Source: Lactococcus garvieae subsp. garvieae (GTDB lineage Bacteria > Bacillota > Bacilli > Lactobacillales > Streptococcaceae). From it: DNA of 64,000 bases. A program made the translations under genes and the position numbers. This document shows positions 28,491 through 38,138 of this stretch, one piece after another (the first letter of the stretch is position 1; every line of letters begins with the position of its first letter). The notes under the pieces are model-generated. The model worked only from the letters and a program-made list of their open reading frames with translations. It had not been told where the DNA came from and did no database searches. The stretch is from positions 1 through 64,000 of the forward strand of contig NZ_CP118950.1 of NCBI RefSeq assembly GCF_029024465.1. The letters are read 5' to 3'.

Positions 28491-29463
28491 AATCTACTAC
28501 CTCTTTCACTTTTTTCACAATATCGTCTGCTTTAATTGCCCAGTCATTTTCGGCTTGAGCAAATGGGAAGATAGAATCTGGCCCAGCTACACGGCCGATA
28601 GGTGCTTTAAGTGACAGAACGAAACGTTCTGAAATTTCCGCCATAACGTTAGCAGCAATACCAGCTGTACGTTGTGCTTCTTGAACGACAACAACACGCC
28701 CAGTTTTTTCAACTGTTTCACCGATTGATTTGATGTCAAGTGGTGAAACGGTACGTAAATCAAGAACTTCAGCGCTAACACCTTCTTTTTCGAGTTGTTC
28801 AGCAGCCTTGATAGCCAAAGGCACTGTACCACCATAAGCGATAATTGAAACGTCTGAACCTTCTTTAGCTACAACGGCTTGGTCCAAAGGTGTTGTATAG
28901 TAACCTTCTGGAACTTCACCCTTCACAGAACGGTAAAGATGTAAGTTTTCAAGGTACATTACAGGGTCATTATTTTCAATGGCTGCCAAAAGGAGACCTT
29001 TTGCATCAGCCGGATTTGAAGGCATAACCACACGGAGTCCAGGAATTTGAGCAAAGAGACCTTCAATAGAGTCTGCGTGCATTTCAGGTGTTTTTGTACC
29101 GATACCATAAGGTGTACGGATAACAATTGGGTTATGACGTGTGTTGTTAAAACGGTAACGTGTACGAGACATTTGCCCAGCAATTGAGTCAAAAACTTCA
29201 TAAACAAATGTACCAAATTGGATTTCCATAACAGGGCGGAAGCCTTGAGTGGAAAGACCAATTGCTAAACCACCAATACCAGATTCAGCCAAAGGTGTGT
29301 TAAAGACGCGATCTTCTCCGTGTTTAGCTTGGAGTCCGTCAGTTGCACGGAATACCCCACCATTTTGTCCAACGTCTTCACCGAAGATCAATGTGTTTTC
29401 GTCACGCTCAAGCGCCAAGTCAAGCGCTTCTGTGATTGCTGCAATATAAGTTTTTACTGCCAT
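28483..29463 (-). CDS. pdhB: Pyruvate dehydrogenase E1 component, beta subunit
   Basis: E1 beta forms the heterotetramer with PdhA that decarboxylates pyruvate on thiamine diphosphate. The 326-residue protein has the usual transketolase-type pyrimidine-binding fold with segments [33 protein letters not shown] and [12 protein letters not shown]. It starts two bases after the pdhA stop, and its end overlaps pdhC, so the operon is tightly coupled. Confidence 0.97.
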   Translation of the reverse strand: MAVKTYIAAITEALDLALERDENTLIFGEDVGQNGGVFRATDGLQAKHGEDRVFNTPLAESGIGGLAIGLSTQGFRPVMEIQFGTFVYEVFDSIAGQMSRTRYRFNNTRHNPIVIRTPYGIGTKTPEMHADSIEGLFAQIPGLRVVMPSNPADAKGLLLAAIENNDPVMYLENLHLYRSVKGEVPEGYYTTPLDQAVVAKEGSDVSIIAYGGTVPLAIKAAEQLEKEGVSAEVLDLRTVSPLDIKSIGETVEKTGRVVVVQEAQRTAGIAANVMAEISERFVLSLKAPIGRVAGPDSIFPFAQAENDWAIKADDIVKKVKEVVDYD

Positions 29464-29465
29464 GT

Positions 29466-30590
29466 TTACTTGCCCTCACTTTCAAATTTTGCAATTTGTT
29501 CTGCCATTACTTGGCTAGGTACTTCAAGTGTGTTTTTCAAGAAGCTTGAGATTTTTTGTTTTTCAACATTATTTGCTTTCTTGATGTCTGCATCGATACG
29601 CGCATCAAGTTCTGCGATATAAGCTTCTTCTTGAGCATCATCCCAGATACCTTTTTCAGTCAAGTAAGTACGCATACGGAGCAATGGTTCTTTTGCCCAC
29701 CAAGCATCAAGTCCTTCTTGGCTACGGTAACGAAGTGGATCATCACCTGCTGTTGAGTGTGGCTCCAAACGGTTAGTAAGAGCTTCAATAACTACAGGTC
29801 CATTACCAGCAACAGCCCAAGCACGCGCTTCTTTAGCTGCCAAGTACATAGCGATTGCATCGTTACCATCTACAACGATAGATGGGGCACCCGCTGCCCA
29901 ACCTTTAGCAGCCAAGTGAGGTGCTGCTGTTTGAAGTTCACGTGGTGTTGAGATTGCATAACCGTTATTTTGAATAAAAGCAACAAGCGGTGCTTTGTAA
30001 GCAGAAGCAAAGTTGATACCTTCATAAGTATCACCTTGAGATGAACCACCATCACCTGTGTAAACAAAGGCAACTGCATCTTTTTTGCGTTTTTTAAGGC
30101 CCAAAGCAACACCCGCTGCTTCAACATATTGAGCACCAATGATGATTTGAGGGAACCAAGATTTTACTTCCGCACCTTCATCTGTTGTATATTCGTTACC
30201 GAGTTGGTGACCACGAGACCAGAGGAGACCTTTCCAAATTGGCCAACCTTTAGCATAAATTTGTGGCAAGTCACGGTAACCTGGGAAAAGCCAGTCTTCG
30301 TCAGTGAAGGCAAAAGCAGAAGCCATTTGAGAAGCTTCTTGACCTGCAGTTGGTCCAAAGAATCCCATACGTCCTTGTTTAGCAAGCTTCATGCAACGGA
30401 TGTCAATTTGACGGCTAAGAAGCATGTTTTTAAAGAGTTCTACTAAATCTTGATCTGAAAGATCGGCACGTTTAAGGCCTTCTTCGTCAACGATTTTTCC
30501 GTTTTCGTCTAAGATTTGGAGCGTTGGAAATGCGCTATCTTGTAATTCTAATTGTTCTTTGAAATCGAGGATTTTTGTGCTGTTTGACAT
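29466..30590 (-). CDS. pdhA: Pyruvate dehydrogenase E1 component, alpha subunit
   Basis: PdhA binds thiamine diphosphate. The 374-residue protein carries the ThDP motif [17 protein letters not shown]...QNNGYAIS (GDG...NN form) and the segment [14 protein letters not shown]. The ribosome site AGGGAG precedes the ATG. It lies 32 bp after lplL without a visible terminator, so lipoate ligase and the complex it modifies are made together. Confidence 0.97.
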   Translation of the reverse strand: MSNSTKILDFKEQLELQDSAFPTLQILDENGKIVDEEGLKRADLSDQDLVELFKNMLLSRQIDIRCMKLAKQGRMGFFGPTAGQEASQMASAFAFTDEDWLFPGYRDLPQIYAKGWPIWKGLLWSRGHQLGNEYTTDEGAEVKSWFPQIIIGAQYVEAAGVALGLKKRKKDAVAFVYTGDGGSSQGDTYEGINFASAYKAPLVAFIQNNGYAISTPRELQTAAPHLAAKGWAAGAPSIVVDGNDAIAMYLAAKEARAWAVAGNGPVVIEALTNRLEPHSTAGDDPLRYRSQEGLDAWWAKEPLLRMRTYLTEKGIWDDAQEEAYIAELDARIDADIKKANNVEKQKISSFLKNTLEVPSQVMAEQIAKFESEGK

Positions 30591-30622
30591 AAATATCTCC
30601 CTTTCTTCTTCATTCTTGTTTT

Positions 30623-31618
30623 TTAAACCAATTCATCAGCTCTAAAAAGCTGTGAAAGTTCTTTGTTTTCAATTGTCCCAAAATACTGACCTGATTTGTT
30701 TTTCTCTAAAACATCATAGACAGCATCTGGATTAAACGGAAGACCGATAAAATCTTGTTTGATATCACGCCAGTCACGGACACCAAGGAAATCCCCCAAG
30801 AAATTAATATCCGTAATCAGACCATTATCAACGTCAACTTGGATATCGATTGATCCACCAGTAAATTTGGCATGGTTGTTGAAACTGAATTTAGGACTTT
30901 CGCCATAATTCCAATCCCAAGTTGAAAATTGTTCATCACGTGCAGCCTTTATACCAGCGAGCTGTTCATCGCTCAGAATATATTCACCATCTTTACCTTG
31001 GTCCGTCAAATAGTATTTGAGAGCATCAATAAAAGTATCTAAGTTTAAGTCAGGGGCAAAGTCTTTAATGTTCCCGACACGTGCGCGAACAGATTTAGCA
31101 GCCTTAGAGACAAACTTTTCGTCAGAGACATTCAGTGAGCGGATCATCGCCTCCACATCAGTATCCCAAAGTAAAGTACCATGGTGCATAAGGTAACCAC
31201 CAGCGTAACGTTGAGCGTTCCCCGAAACTTTTTTCCCCGAAATTTCTAAATCATTTCTTCCAGTAATTTCGGCTTCAATACCAAGGGAACGAAGTGCATC
31301 ATACATGGGTTTCACGAATTGATGAAAGTTGACCTGGGCTGAACTGGCTACGGGAACAAAAAAGGTAAAACAAATATTTCCCTCATCATGATAGACAGCA
31401 CCACCACCAGATACGCGACGTACAACTTGTACATCATGTTGATCAATATAATCTTGGTTTATCTCAGCAAAAGTATTTTGGTTACGTCCAACGATAACAG
31501 CGCGCTTATTTTGCCAAAGGGAAAATACGGGCTCGTCTGCTTTCAAATTGTTTAATAACCAAGAATCCATCGCAATGTTAGTATAGGCATCCTGCCCGAG
31601 ATAATTGATATATTGCAT
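30623..31618 (-). CDS. lplL: Lipoate-protein ligase
   Basis: The enzyme activates free lipoate with ATP and attaches it to lipoyl domains, here most simply those of PdhC encoded downstream. The 331-residue protein has the LplA catalytic domain with RRVSGGGAVYHDEGNICF and the K-containing GKKVSGNAQR segment, plus the C-terminal accessory domain. I start at 31618, where GGAAGGAG precedes the ATG; five extra upstream residues are not conserved. The symbol is used for the general LplA/LplL type. Confidence 0.9.
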   Translation of the reverse strand: MQYINYLGQDAYTNIAMDSWLLNNLKADEPVFSLWQNKRAVIVGRNQNTFAEINQDYIDQHDVQVVRRVSGGGAVYHDEGNICFTFFVPVASSAQVNFHQFVKPMYDALRSLGIEAEITGRNDLEISGKKVSGNAQRYAGGYLMHHGTLLWDTDVEAMIRSLNVSDEKFVSKAAKSVRARVGNIKDFAPDLNLDTFIDALKYYLTDQGKDGEYILSDEQLAGIKAARDEQFSTWDWNYGESPKFSFNNHAKFTGGSIDIQVDVDNGLITDINFLGDFLGVRDWRDIKQDFIGLPFNPDAVYDVLEKNKSGQYFGTIENKELSQLFRADELV

Positions 31619-31643
31619 AGATTCTCCTTCCATTAAAAATATA

Positions 31644-31661
31644 TGTCAAATGTCTTTGACA
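31644..31661. promoter_or_regulatory. Inverted repeat in the lplL-pdh leader
   Basis: TGTCAAA and TTTGACA are perfect seven-bp arms separated by TGTC. The dyad sits some 12-30 bases downstream of the predicted transcription start of the lplL-pdh operon, a common place for a repressor operator. No regulator can be named. Confidence 0.45.
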
Positions 31662-31679
31662 TTGAACACATATAGTTTC

Positions 31680-31708
31680 ATTATATCCCTTGTGAAATAG
31701 AAAGTAAA
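31680..31708 (-). promoter_or_regulatory. Predicted promoter of lplL-pdhABCD
   Basis: On the minus strand TTTACT (31708-31703), 17 bp spacer, TATAAT (31685-31680). The start would fall near 31673, leaving a leader of about 55 nt. Confidence 0.55.
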
Positions 31709-31778
31709 GAAAAATGACTCCGCTATCATAAGTGAATATTATGCTATTTCTTTGAAAAATTTGTGAAGTTAAGGGTGT

Positions 31779-31801
31779 AAAAAAAACATGCCTTGGCATG
31801 T
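31779..31801 (-). terminator. Terminator of the trpS-HD-GDPD operon
   Basis: ACATGCC and GGCATGT pair around TT; on the minus strand the stem runs into eight T residues. It lies shortly after the glycerophosphodiesterase stop. Confidence 0.75.
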
Positions 31802-31822
31802 CTTTATGATTTTAAATAATTT

Positions 31823-32593
31823 TTATAAATGTTGCCTGATGTGTCGTGCTTTTTCAGGAAAATCTGTAAAAATTCCTGCAATATTATGCTGAAAGGCATA
31901 ACGCATGTCCGTTTCCGAATCAATCCCCCAGAGGCGGATTGGCCGATGATCAGGAGCTAGAAGTTCGGGATACTTTAAAACATACTTTTTTTTCAAATGA
32001 AGACTGGACATGAAGTTCTCTACCTTATCTAAGCGGACCTTCTGCAATTTTTTACCTGCAAGATAGGCAATTTCATCTTTTACACCGAGCGCATGAAGCC
32101 TTTGAAGTGTAGTGAGGTTAAAAGAAGAGTAGATGATTGTAAAAGGAAGAGTCTCCTGAGCAATCAGTTCCACTACTTTTTCTTCAATGCCAGGATAGTT
32201 GATAATATCAGTTTTGAGTTCGATGTTTAAGAAACCAGTGAAATTCTCATTATTCAGGAGTTTTAGAACTTCCTTTAATGTAGGAATAGCTTCTCCCTTG
32301 AACTGGCGATCAAACCAAGAGCCGGCATCTAATTGCTTGAGTTCTGCCAGTCTTAAGTCACGGACACGTCCCTTTCCTGAGGTTGTCCGATTGACTTTTT
32401 CGTCATGGATGACGACCAGTTGGTCATCCTTAGTCAGATGGACATCGAGTTCAATACCATCCGCTTTGACACGAAGCGCTTCTTGGAAGGCGGCTAAAGT
32501 ATTCTCAGGGCGGTTACATTTGGAGCCACGATGAGCAAAAATAAGACAAGTATTCTGATTTTTCATATAAGAATCATTTTTCTCTAAGGCCAT
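31823..32593 (-). CDS. Glycerophosphodiester phosphodiesterase family protein
   Basis: A 256-residue cytosolic protein of the GDPD/UgpQ family, which splits glycerophosphodiesters into glycerol 3-phosphate and an alcohol. The family signatures FAHRGSKCNRPENTLAAFQEAL, ADGIELDVHLTKDDQLVVIHD and the later LNIELKTD carry the metal-binding His, Glu and Asp residues. No signal peptide or membrane segment is present. The ATG at 32593 has AAGGA upstream and lies 11 bp after the HD-hydrolase stop, so it is likely cotranscribed with trpS. Confidence 0.93.
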   Translation of the reverse strand: MALEKNDSYMKNQNTCLIFAHRGSKCNRPENTLAAFQEALRVKADGIELDVHLTKDDQLVVIHDEKVNRTTSGKGRVRDLRLAELKQLDAGSWFDRQFKGEAIPTLKEVLKLLNNENFTGFLNIELKTDIINYPGIEEKVVELIAQETLPFTIIYSSFNLTTLQRLHALGVKDEIAYLAGKKLQKVRLDKVENFMSSLHLKKKYVLKYPELLAPDHRPIRLWGIDSETDMRYAFQHNIAGIFTDFPEKARHIRQHL

Positions 32594-32604
32594 ATCTTTT
32601 CCTT

Positions 32605-33243
32605 CTAAATATTGTATTCTTCCTCAATAGCAGTGACAAAATCATGCATAATTTTATCTCTTTTTTCAGCTAATTTTTTAGCATGTGCTGTGTTCAATAG
32701 GTCCTTGAGCAAAAAGAGCTTTTCGTAAAAATGGTTGAGCGTTGTGCCTTGGTTTTGGTGGTAAGTATGTTTATTCTCGAACTTTTCAGGTAATATTTTT
32801 GGGTCGTAAAAGGTGCGCCCTTTGGCCCAGCCGTACTCTAAAGTCCGTACAATGCCCCAAGCCCCCATCGCATCAATACGGTCGGCATCTTGGACGATTT
32901 GACCATTGATGTCGAGTTCTTTTTTCTCCAAAAGATTGGCAGAATAACTCATATTGTCAATGATGTAAAAGATTTTATCCTGTTTCTCTTTGGAAAAATC
33001 TAAGGAGCTTAAGAAGGCTGCAAGATCCTGTTTTTGTTTGGCGACATTGGCACAGAGCTTTTCATCATAGGTATCGTGCAAGTAAGCAGCAGCAATAACT
33101 AAATCAGAGTCTGCAAGGGGCTCAGTAGCAAGAATTTGTTTTGCCAGCTTGACAACACGACTGACGTGATCAAAGCCATGTCCGTCATTGTTGTTCTCAT
33201 GGATTTTCTTGGCATAGGCAGCAATTTTTTCGTGAGTAGTCAT
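32605..33243 (-). CDS. HD-domain phosphohydrolase
   Basis: A 212-residue protein of the HD superfamily (YedJ/YpgQ-like). The metal site residues are visible in DGHGFDHVSRVV, AAAYLHDTYDEK and QDADRIDAMGAWGI. Such enzymes hydrolyse nucleotides or related phosphates, but the substrate here is unknown. It starts 17 bp after the trpS stop and is followed by the glycerophosphodiesterase gene, so all three probably share the Trp T-box control. Confidence 0.88.
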   Translation of the reverse strand: MTTHEKIAAYAKKIHENNNDGHGFDHVSRVVKLAKQILATEPLADSDLVIAAAYLHDTYDEKLCANVAKQKQDLAAFLSSLDFSKEKQDKIFYIIDNMSYSANLLEKKELDINGQIVQDADRIDAMGAWGIVRTLEYGWAKGRTFYDPKILPEKFENKHTYHQNQGTTLNHFYEKLFLLKDLLNTAHAKKLAEKRDKIMHDFVTAIEEEYNI

Positions 33244-33260
33244 AAGTTCTTTTATTCTTT

Positions 33261-34292
33261 TTATTGAGCATCAAAGTAGTTAATACCCATCGCTGATTTT
33301 ACTTCGGATAAGGTATTGGCAGCAACAGCGCGTGCTTTTTCAGAGCCCGCTTGAAGCATATCATAAACAGCGCCCATGTCTTTTGCGAATTCGATGCGGC
33401 GTTCACGAATTGGAGAGAGTTCACGGTCGAGGATGTCTAATAAATAACGTTTTGTTTTCACGTCTCCTAAGCCTCCAGCTTGATAATGCTCTTTCATCTC
33501 AGCGATAGTAGAAGCGTCTTCCTCACGTCCAAAGACATCAAGGTAATGGAAGACCATGTTGCCTTCAATTTTACCTGGGTCCTCAACCTTGATGTGATCA
33601 GGGTCTGTGTACATGCTCATCACTTTCTTTTTGAGCGTATCCATATCGTCAGCGAGATAGATACCGTTCCCAAGTGATTTAGACATTTTTGCGTTTCCGT
33701 CAAGACCAGGCAGACGTCCTGCCGCTTCATTTTCTGGATAAAGTCCTTCAGGTTCAACTAAAACGTCACAGTGATAGGCATTGTTGAAAGAACGGGCGAT
33801 TTCGCGACATTGTTCAATCATTGGTTTCTGATCGTTTCCTACAGGGACTAGGTTGGCTTTAAAGGCTGTAATGTCTGCAGCTTGAGCAATAGGATAAACT
33901 AAGAAACCTGCAGGAATAGATTCACCAAAGGCTTTTTGAGCAATTTCAGTCTTCACTGTCGGATTACGTTCAAGTCGTGCAAGAGAGACTAAATTCATGT
34001 AATACATTGAAAGTTCAGCCAACTCAGGGATTTGAGACTGGATAAAAATGGTGGATTTTTCTGGATCAAGACCAGCAGCCAAATAGTCTAAAGCAACGTC
34101 TCCAACAGATTGGATAATTTTTTCTGGTTCTTTAGCGTGGTCGGTAAGTGCTTGCTGATCGGCAAGGAAAACAAACATGTTATATTTTCCTGTGTTTTGT
34201 AGAAGCACACGATTTTTAAGTGAGCCAACATAATGTCCGATATGGAGTTTGCCCGTAGGACGATCGCCAGTTAAGATTGTAGGTTTATTCAT
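33261..34292 (-). CDS. trpS: Tryptophanyl-tRNA synthetase
   Basis: The enzyme charges tRNA-Trp. The 343-residue class I synthetase has [12 protein letters not shown] (HIGH motif at 17-20) and the KMSKS loop [12 protein letters not shown] start at 34292, where GGAGACTTACTGTC precedes the ATG; an upstream in-frame ATG at 34349 lies inside the T-box terminator. The gene is controlled by the T-box leader directly upstream. Confidence 0.96.
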   Translation of the reverse strand: MNKPTILTGDRPTGKLHIGHYVGSLKNRVLLQNTGKYNMFVFLADQQALTDHAKEPEKIIQSVGDVALDYLAAGLDPEKSTIFIQSQIPELAELSMYYMNLVSLARLERNPTVKTEIAQKAFGESIPAGFLVYPIAQAADITAFKANLVPVGNDQKPMIEQCREIARSFNNAYHCDVLVEPEGLYPENEAAGRLPGLDGNAKMSKSLGNGIYLADDMDTLKKKVMSMYTDPDHIKVEDPGKIEGNMVFHYLDVFGREEDASTIAEMKEHYQAGGLGDVKTKRYLLDILDRELSPIRERRIEFAKDMGAVYDMLQAGSEKARAVAANTLSEVKSAMGINYFDAQ

Positions 34293-34331
34293 GACAGTAA
34301 GTCTCCTTTTTGATGTACGAATTTTTATAAC

Positions 34332-34368
34332 AAAAAAACCGTAAAGCATTGTAAAAATACTTTACGGG
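34332..34368 (-). terminator. T-box terminator of trpS
   Basis: On the minus strand CCGTAAAG and CTTTACGG pair and are followed by seven T residues. This is the regulated terminator of the leader; it competes with the antiterminator that contains the T-box sequence at 34377-34390. Confidence 0.85.
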
Positions 34369-34582
34369 CGTTAGCACGCGGTACCACCGTAATTCGAAAT
34401 TCTTTAAGAATTTCCTCTAGCTCGTCCTGGGAACGAGTGCTTTGTTAACGGGAGCAGCCGTGATTTATATTGCTTAAAATCATTTTGTTATGATCAGTCC
34501 ATTCACTTTTCTGAAAACATTGGCTTGCACAACCGCCAACTTCCTAAAGAATTCGTTGAAAAGCTACTCTTCTGATAGTTCA
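34332..34582 (-). promoter_or_regulatory. T-box riboswitch (Trp)
   Basis: The minus strand contains the T-box core ACGGTGGTACCGCG (34390-34377), which binds the free 3' end of uncharged tRNA. Upstream lie a long stem I region and a specifier triplet TGG followed by A (34501-34499), matching tryptophan. A terminator hairpin follows at 34368-34332. Under tryptophan starvation uncharged tRNA-Trp would stabilise the antiterminator and let polymerase reach trpS and the two genes behind it. Confidence 0.92.
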
Positions 34583-34583
34583 A

Positions 34584-34612
34584 ATTCTACATTTATTTTT
34601 TAATAATGTCAA
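34584..34612 (-). promoter_or_regulatory. Promoter of the trpS T-box transcript
   Basis: On the minus strand consensus TTGACA (34612-34607), exact 17 bp spacer, TAGAAT (34589-34584). Confidence 0.8.
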
Positions 34613-34632
34613 ATAAGTCTAAGCCCAATCTC

Positions 34633-34661
34633 TTGAAAAGGCTATAATAAAATCCTATACT
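34633..34661 (+). promoter_or_regulatory. osmC promoter
   Basis: TTGAAA (34633-34638), 17 bp spacer, TATACT (34656-34661), about 48 bp before the osmC ATG. Confidence 0.7.
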
Positions 34662-34708
34662 GAGAATATAGGCAAACGAACTATTTATAATATAAAAAGG
34701 AGAAAAAT

Positions 34709-35149
34709 ATGGCAAATGTATCCACAGCATCAGCACAATGGCAAGGAGATTTAGAAAATGGTTCAGGTACCATCAGTCTAGATTCTTCACAATTATTTAC
34801 TGACACACCTTATAATTTTGAAGCGCGTGCAGAGCATTCGGCATCAATAACAACACCTGAAGAACTTTTGGGTGCCGCACATGCCGCTTGTTTCAGCATG
34901 GCATTCTCATCGCTTTTAAGCGAAAAAGGTTACAAGGTCAATGACATTTACACTCAAGCAGATGTTACCTTTGCAGTAACAGCTGATGGACCTGCAATTA
35001 CAAAAATCCATCTGAAAAACCAATCTAAAATTGCTGGAATTTCTGATGATGAATTCCAAAAATTAGCCAAAGAAATCGAAACAACATGTCCGGTTTCTAA
35101 AGCTTTAGCATCAGTTCCTATTGAACTTGATGCTGAATTAGTGCTTTAA
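34709..35149 (+). CDS. osmC: OsmC/Ohr family peroxiredoxin
   Basis: The family reduces organic hydroperoxides with two reactive cysteines. The 146-residue protein shows them in AAHAACFSMAFSS and ETTCPVSKAL, and the conserved N-terminal arginine region FEARAEHSASITTPEELLGAAHA. It is closer to OsmC than Ohr by general look, but I could not align it. It has a good ribosome site (AAAAAGGAG), its own promoter and a strong terminator, so it is monocistronic. Confidence 0.92.
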   Translation: MANVSTASAQWQGDLENGSGTISLDSSQLFTDTPYNFEARAEHSASITTPEELLGAAHAACFSMAFSSLLSEKGYKVNDIYTQADVTFAVTADGPAITKIHLKNQSKIAGISDDEFQKLAKEIETTCPVSKALASVPIELDAELVL

Positions 35150-35161
35150 ACTACAGTTATT

Positions 35162-35204
35162 CACATGTGGAAAGCGGCCTCCATAGCTTTCCACATGTTT
35201 TTTT
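35162..35204 (+). terminator. osmC terminator
   Basis: ACATGTGGAAAGC and GCTTTCCACATGT form a 13-bp stem with a ten-base loop and a T tract. Confidence 0.9.
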
Positions 35205-35505
35205 GTACTAAAAAGAAGTTGTAAACACGTGTATAACCTTTTGCTCAAACTAAGAGGAGTTGTCAAGATGTGTCAACAAGGTTTACATGTGTATAATAGA
35301 GTTTTTGGTTACAAACATAACACTAAGAAGTGAATTGTGTTCGTGTATGTATAATAAATTACTTTATAATTTCGTTTAAGTATCTTCATAGGACTTTTCT
35401 ATAATTTGTAGTAGAATAAAGAGAGGAATTTCGCAAACCACACCATAATAAAAGAAAAGTAGACCTGCTAAAGGTTTACGCCCTAGAAACGAGGGAGGTG
35501 CAAGT
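35205..35505 (+). promoter_or_regulatory. mgtA upstream region with cop-box-like dyads
   Basis: This 300-bp gap holds two related sites: AACACGTGTA (35224-35233) and TACATGTGTA (35284-35293). The second matches the lactococcal CopR/cop-box form TACANNTGTA exactly and overlaps a TATAAT -10 (35292-35297); the first has one mismatch. A further TATAAT lies near 35401. I do not recognise an M-box or yybP-ykoY riboswitch. No supported gene is present. Confidence 0.5.
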
Positions 35506-38103
35506 ATGCAAAAAATGAAAACAAACAAAAACGATGTGCTTAAAGAGTTGGCACAGTTGAATCGTGACGAGCTTTTTGAACGTTTAAACACGAGTTTTAC
35601 GGGTTTGAACGCTGAACAGGCTGAGGAACGCTTAGACGAATACGGACCGAATGTGGTTGCAAGTCAGCAACCCATTCCCTGGTATATTATACTGCTCCAT
35701 GCTTTTAAAAATCCATTTGTTTTTGTTCTTGCTTTTTTGGCGGTTGTTTCCGCATTGACAGGAGATATGGAGGGCGCACTTTACATGTTGCTCATGGTTA
35801 CCGTATCTGCTGGTGTCAGTTTTGTACAGGAATACAAGTCACAAAAAGCTTCAATCGCTTTACACGAGATGATTGAAAATACCACAAATGTTAAACGTGG
35901 GGCGGAAAATTTTGAAATCCCAATGGATGAAGTTGTGCCAGGAGATATCATTCAACTTCAAACGGGAGACATGATTCCAGCAGATGCTATTCTGCTCTCA
36001 CACCGAGATCTCTTTATCAATCAAGCCTCTTTAACCGGTGAATCTTTCCCAGTTGAGAAGCGTTTACCAGAAGATTTAGATGAAGATGAGCAAATTGATT
36101 GGGAAGTTACTTCCGCACTTGATGCTCCAAATGTTCTCTTTATGGGAACCGACGTCTTATCAGGAAATGGTGAGATTTTAATCGTTAAAACTGGTGCTTC
36201 TACCATGTTTGGTGATATTGCCAGTAAAGCCACAGCAACCAAGGTTGAATCCGCTTTTGATAAAGGATTGAGCCGTGTAAGTCGTCTTCTATTGACCTTA
36301 GTTGCGATCATGTTCCCTGTTGTTTTAGTTTTGAACTGGGTAACAAAGGGCGATTTTGAAACATCATTCTTCTTTGCCATCGCTGTAGCCGTCGGTCTTA
36401 CACCCGAAATGCTGCCTATGATTGTCAATGCCAACTTGGCTAAAGGCGCAGTGGCACTCAGTAAAGAAAAAGTCATTGTAAAAAATCTATCCGCTATTCA
36501 GAACCTAGGTTCGATGGATATACTTTGTACAGACAAGACAGGCACAATTACAGAAGACCGTGTCGTTATGGTTGAATACGTAAACTCGCGTGGCAATAAG
36601 GCAGATGAAGTATTAAATTCCGCCTTTATCAACTCTAACTTCCAAACCGGTTGGAAAAATCTGATGGACGTTGCGGTCATTGACTATTTTAAAAAATTAG
36701 GCCGTGAATTGCCTGATGAAAATATTACAAAAGTAGATGAGATTCCCTTTGATTTCTCACGTCGCCTTTTGTCTGTCGTTGTAAAAACCGACAATAAAAA
36801 CTTGATGGTCACAAAAGGGGCCGTTGAGGAGATGCAAGCTATCTGTACACATGTAATGGAAGACGGGAAACGTGTTGAAATTACTGAAGAACGTTTAGCA
36901 GAGATGAAAGAAGTCAACCGTGAAATGAATATGCAAGGCATGCGTGTTCTGACTATTGCTGAGCGCATTATTTCAGATGATGAACTGGAAGACTTTGACT
37001 CTGACAGCGAGCGTGATATGACACTGGTCGGATTTATTGGTTTCCTTGATCCGGCCAAAGAATCTGCGGCCAAAGCAATTAATAGTTTACAAAATCACGG
37101 TGTAACTGTAAAAGTGTTGACAGGTGATAATGCCATTGTCGCGCAAAAAGTTTGTGAAGATGTTGGAATTCCAGTTGACCGTTATTGTATCGGCAGTGAG
37201 ATTGATCTCATGGATGATGAAGAACTGTTCAATACAGCTATGGAAGTGCACCTTTTTGCAAAATTAAATCCCATGCAAAAGGCACGTATTATTGAACTTA
37301 TTCGTAAAGTTCACACAGTTGGCTTTATGGGAGACGGAATCAATGATGCCCCAAGTTTACGCGCGGCAGATATCGGGATTTCCGTAGACACCGCAGCCGA
37401 CATCACTAAAGACGCCTCAAACATTATTCTGCTTGAGAAAAGTTTACAGGTCTTGGAAACTGGTGTAACCGAAGGGCGTAAAGTCTTTACAAATATGATG
37501 AAGTATATTCGTATCACTTTATCCTCAAACTTTGGGAATGTCTTTTCAGTTTTGGTAGCCAGCGCCTTCTTACCTTTCTTACCAATGCTCAGTTTACAAA
37601 TTTTAACTTTGAATCTGATTTATGACATGAGTCAACTTTCAATTCCTTGGGATAATGTTGATGAAGAAGACATTGCGCGTCCAGTGAAATGGCAGACCAA
37701 AGGCCTCGCTCGTTTTGCCTTTATTGTTGGACCTGTGTCTTCTGTCTTTGACATCATCACTTTCCTTGTATTGTGGTATGTATTTGGCTTCAATACAGTT
37801 GCCCACGCTAACCTTTTCCAAGCAGGTTGGTTTGCAGTCAGCTTAGGTACACAAGCTTTGGCTTTCCATATCTTGCGTACCAAAAAAGTACCCTTCTTGC
37901 AAAGTCGCCCTTCAGTGCCAGTTATCCTTTCCACAATTGGCGCATTCGTCGTTGGCTTTACTTTGATTTTAAGTTCATATGGATCAATTATTGACTTGGC
38001 ACACTTGCCTGTTCAATTCTTCTTCTACTGGGGCCTAATTATCCTTGCTTACCTCTTGTTGTTACAGTTTGTCAAAAATGTGTACTACAAGAAATACAAC
38101 TAA
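35506..38103 (+). CDS. mgtA: MgtA-type magnesium-transporting P-type ATPase
   Basis: P3B-type ATPases import Mg2+ using ATP. The 865-residue protein has the phosphorylation motif CTDKTGTIT, the actuator TGES, the hinge segment GDGINDAPSLRAADIGI and the type III-specific membrane motif GLTPEMLPMIV. About ten membrane segments are apparent, four of them in the C-terminal part. There is no CPC/SPC heavy-metal motif and no metal-binding N-terminal domain, which argues against a copper pump despite the cop-box-like sites upstream. The ribosome site GGGAGGTG is strong. Confidence 0.9.
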   Translation: MQKMKTNKNDVLKELAQLNRDELFERLNTSFTGLNAEQAEERLDEYGPNVVASQQPIPWYIILLHAFKNPFVFVLAFLAVVSALTGDMEGALYMLLMVTVSAGVSFVQEYKSQKASIALHEMIENTTNVKRGAENFEIPMDEVVPGDIIQLQTGDMIPADAILLSHRDLFINQASLTGESFPVEKRLPEDLDEDEQIDWEVTSALDAPNVLFMGTDVLSGNGEILIVKTGASTMFGDIASKATATKVESAFDKGLSRVSRLLLTLVAIMFPVVLVLNWVTKGDFETSFFFAIAVAVGLTPEMLPMIVNANLAKGAVALSKEKVIVKNLSAIQNLGSMDILCTDKTGTITEDRVVMVEYVNSRGNKADEVLNSAFINSNFQTGWKNLMDVAVIDYFKKLGRELPDENITKVDEIPFDFSRRLLSVVVKTDNKNLMVTKGAVEEMQAICTHVMEDGKRVEITEERLAEMKEVNREMNMQGMRVLTIAERIISDDELEDFDSDSERDMTLVGFIGFLDPAKESAAKAINSLQNHGVTVKVLTGDNAIVAQKVCEDVGIPVDRYCIGSEIDLMDDEELFNTAMEVHLFAKLNPMQKARIIELIRKVHTVGFMGDGINDAPSLRAADIGISVDTAADITKDASNIILLEKSLQVLETGVTEGRKVFTNMMKYIRITLSSNFGNVFSVLVASAFLPFLPMLSLQILTLNLIYDMSQLSIPWDNVDEEDIARPVKWQTKGLARFAFIVGPVSSVFDIITFLVLWYVFGFNTVAHANLFQAGWFAVSLGTQALAFHILRTKKVPFLQSRPSVPVILSTIGAFVVGFTLILSSYGSIIDLAHLPVQFFFYWGLIILAYLLLLQFVKNVYYKKYN

Positions 38104-38104
38104 T

Positions 38105-38137
38105 AAAAAAGCTTTACCCTCAGGGTAAAGCTTTTTT
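38105..38137. terminator. Bidirectional terminator between mgtA and plsX
   Basis: AAAAAAGCTTTACCC and GGGTAAAGCTTTTTT pair around TCA and serve the two convergent genes. Confidence 0.9.
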
Positions 38138-38138
38138 A

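Noticed and set aside
35347-35379. Ten-codon ORF in the mgtA leader as a possible regulatory peptide
   Set aside because: It has no Shine-Dalgarno and no proline or acidic codon run like known Mg-sensing leader peptides; AT-rich DNA yields such ORFs by chance.
35205-35505. M-box or yybP-ykoY riboswitch before mgtA
   Set aside because: I could not find the conserved core segments of either class in this region.
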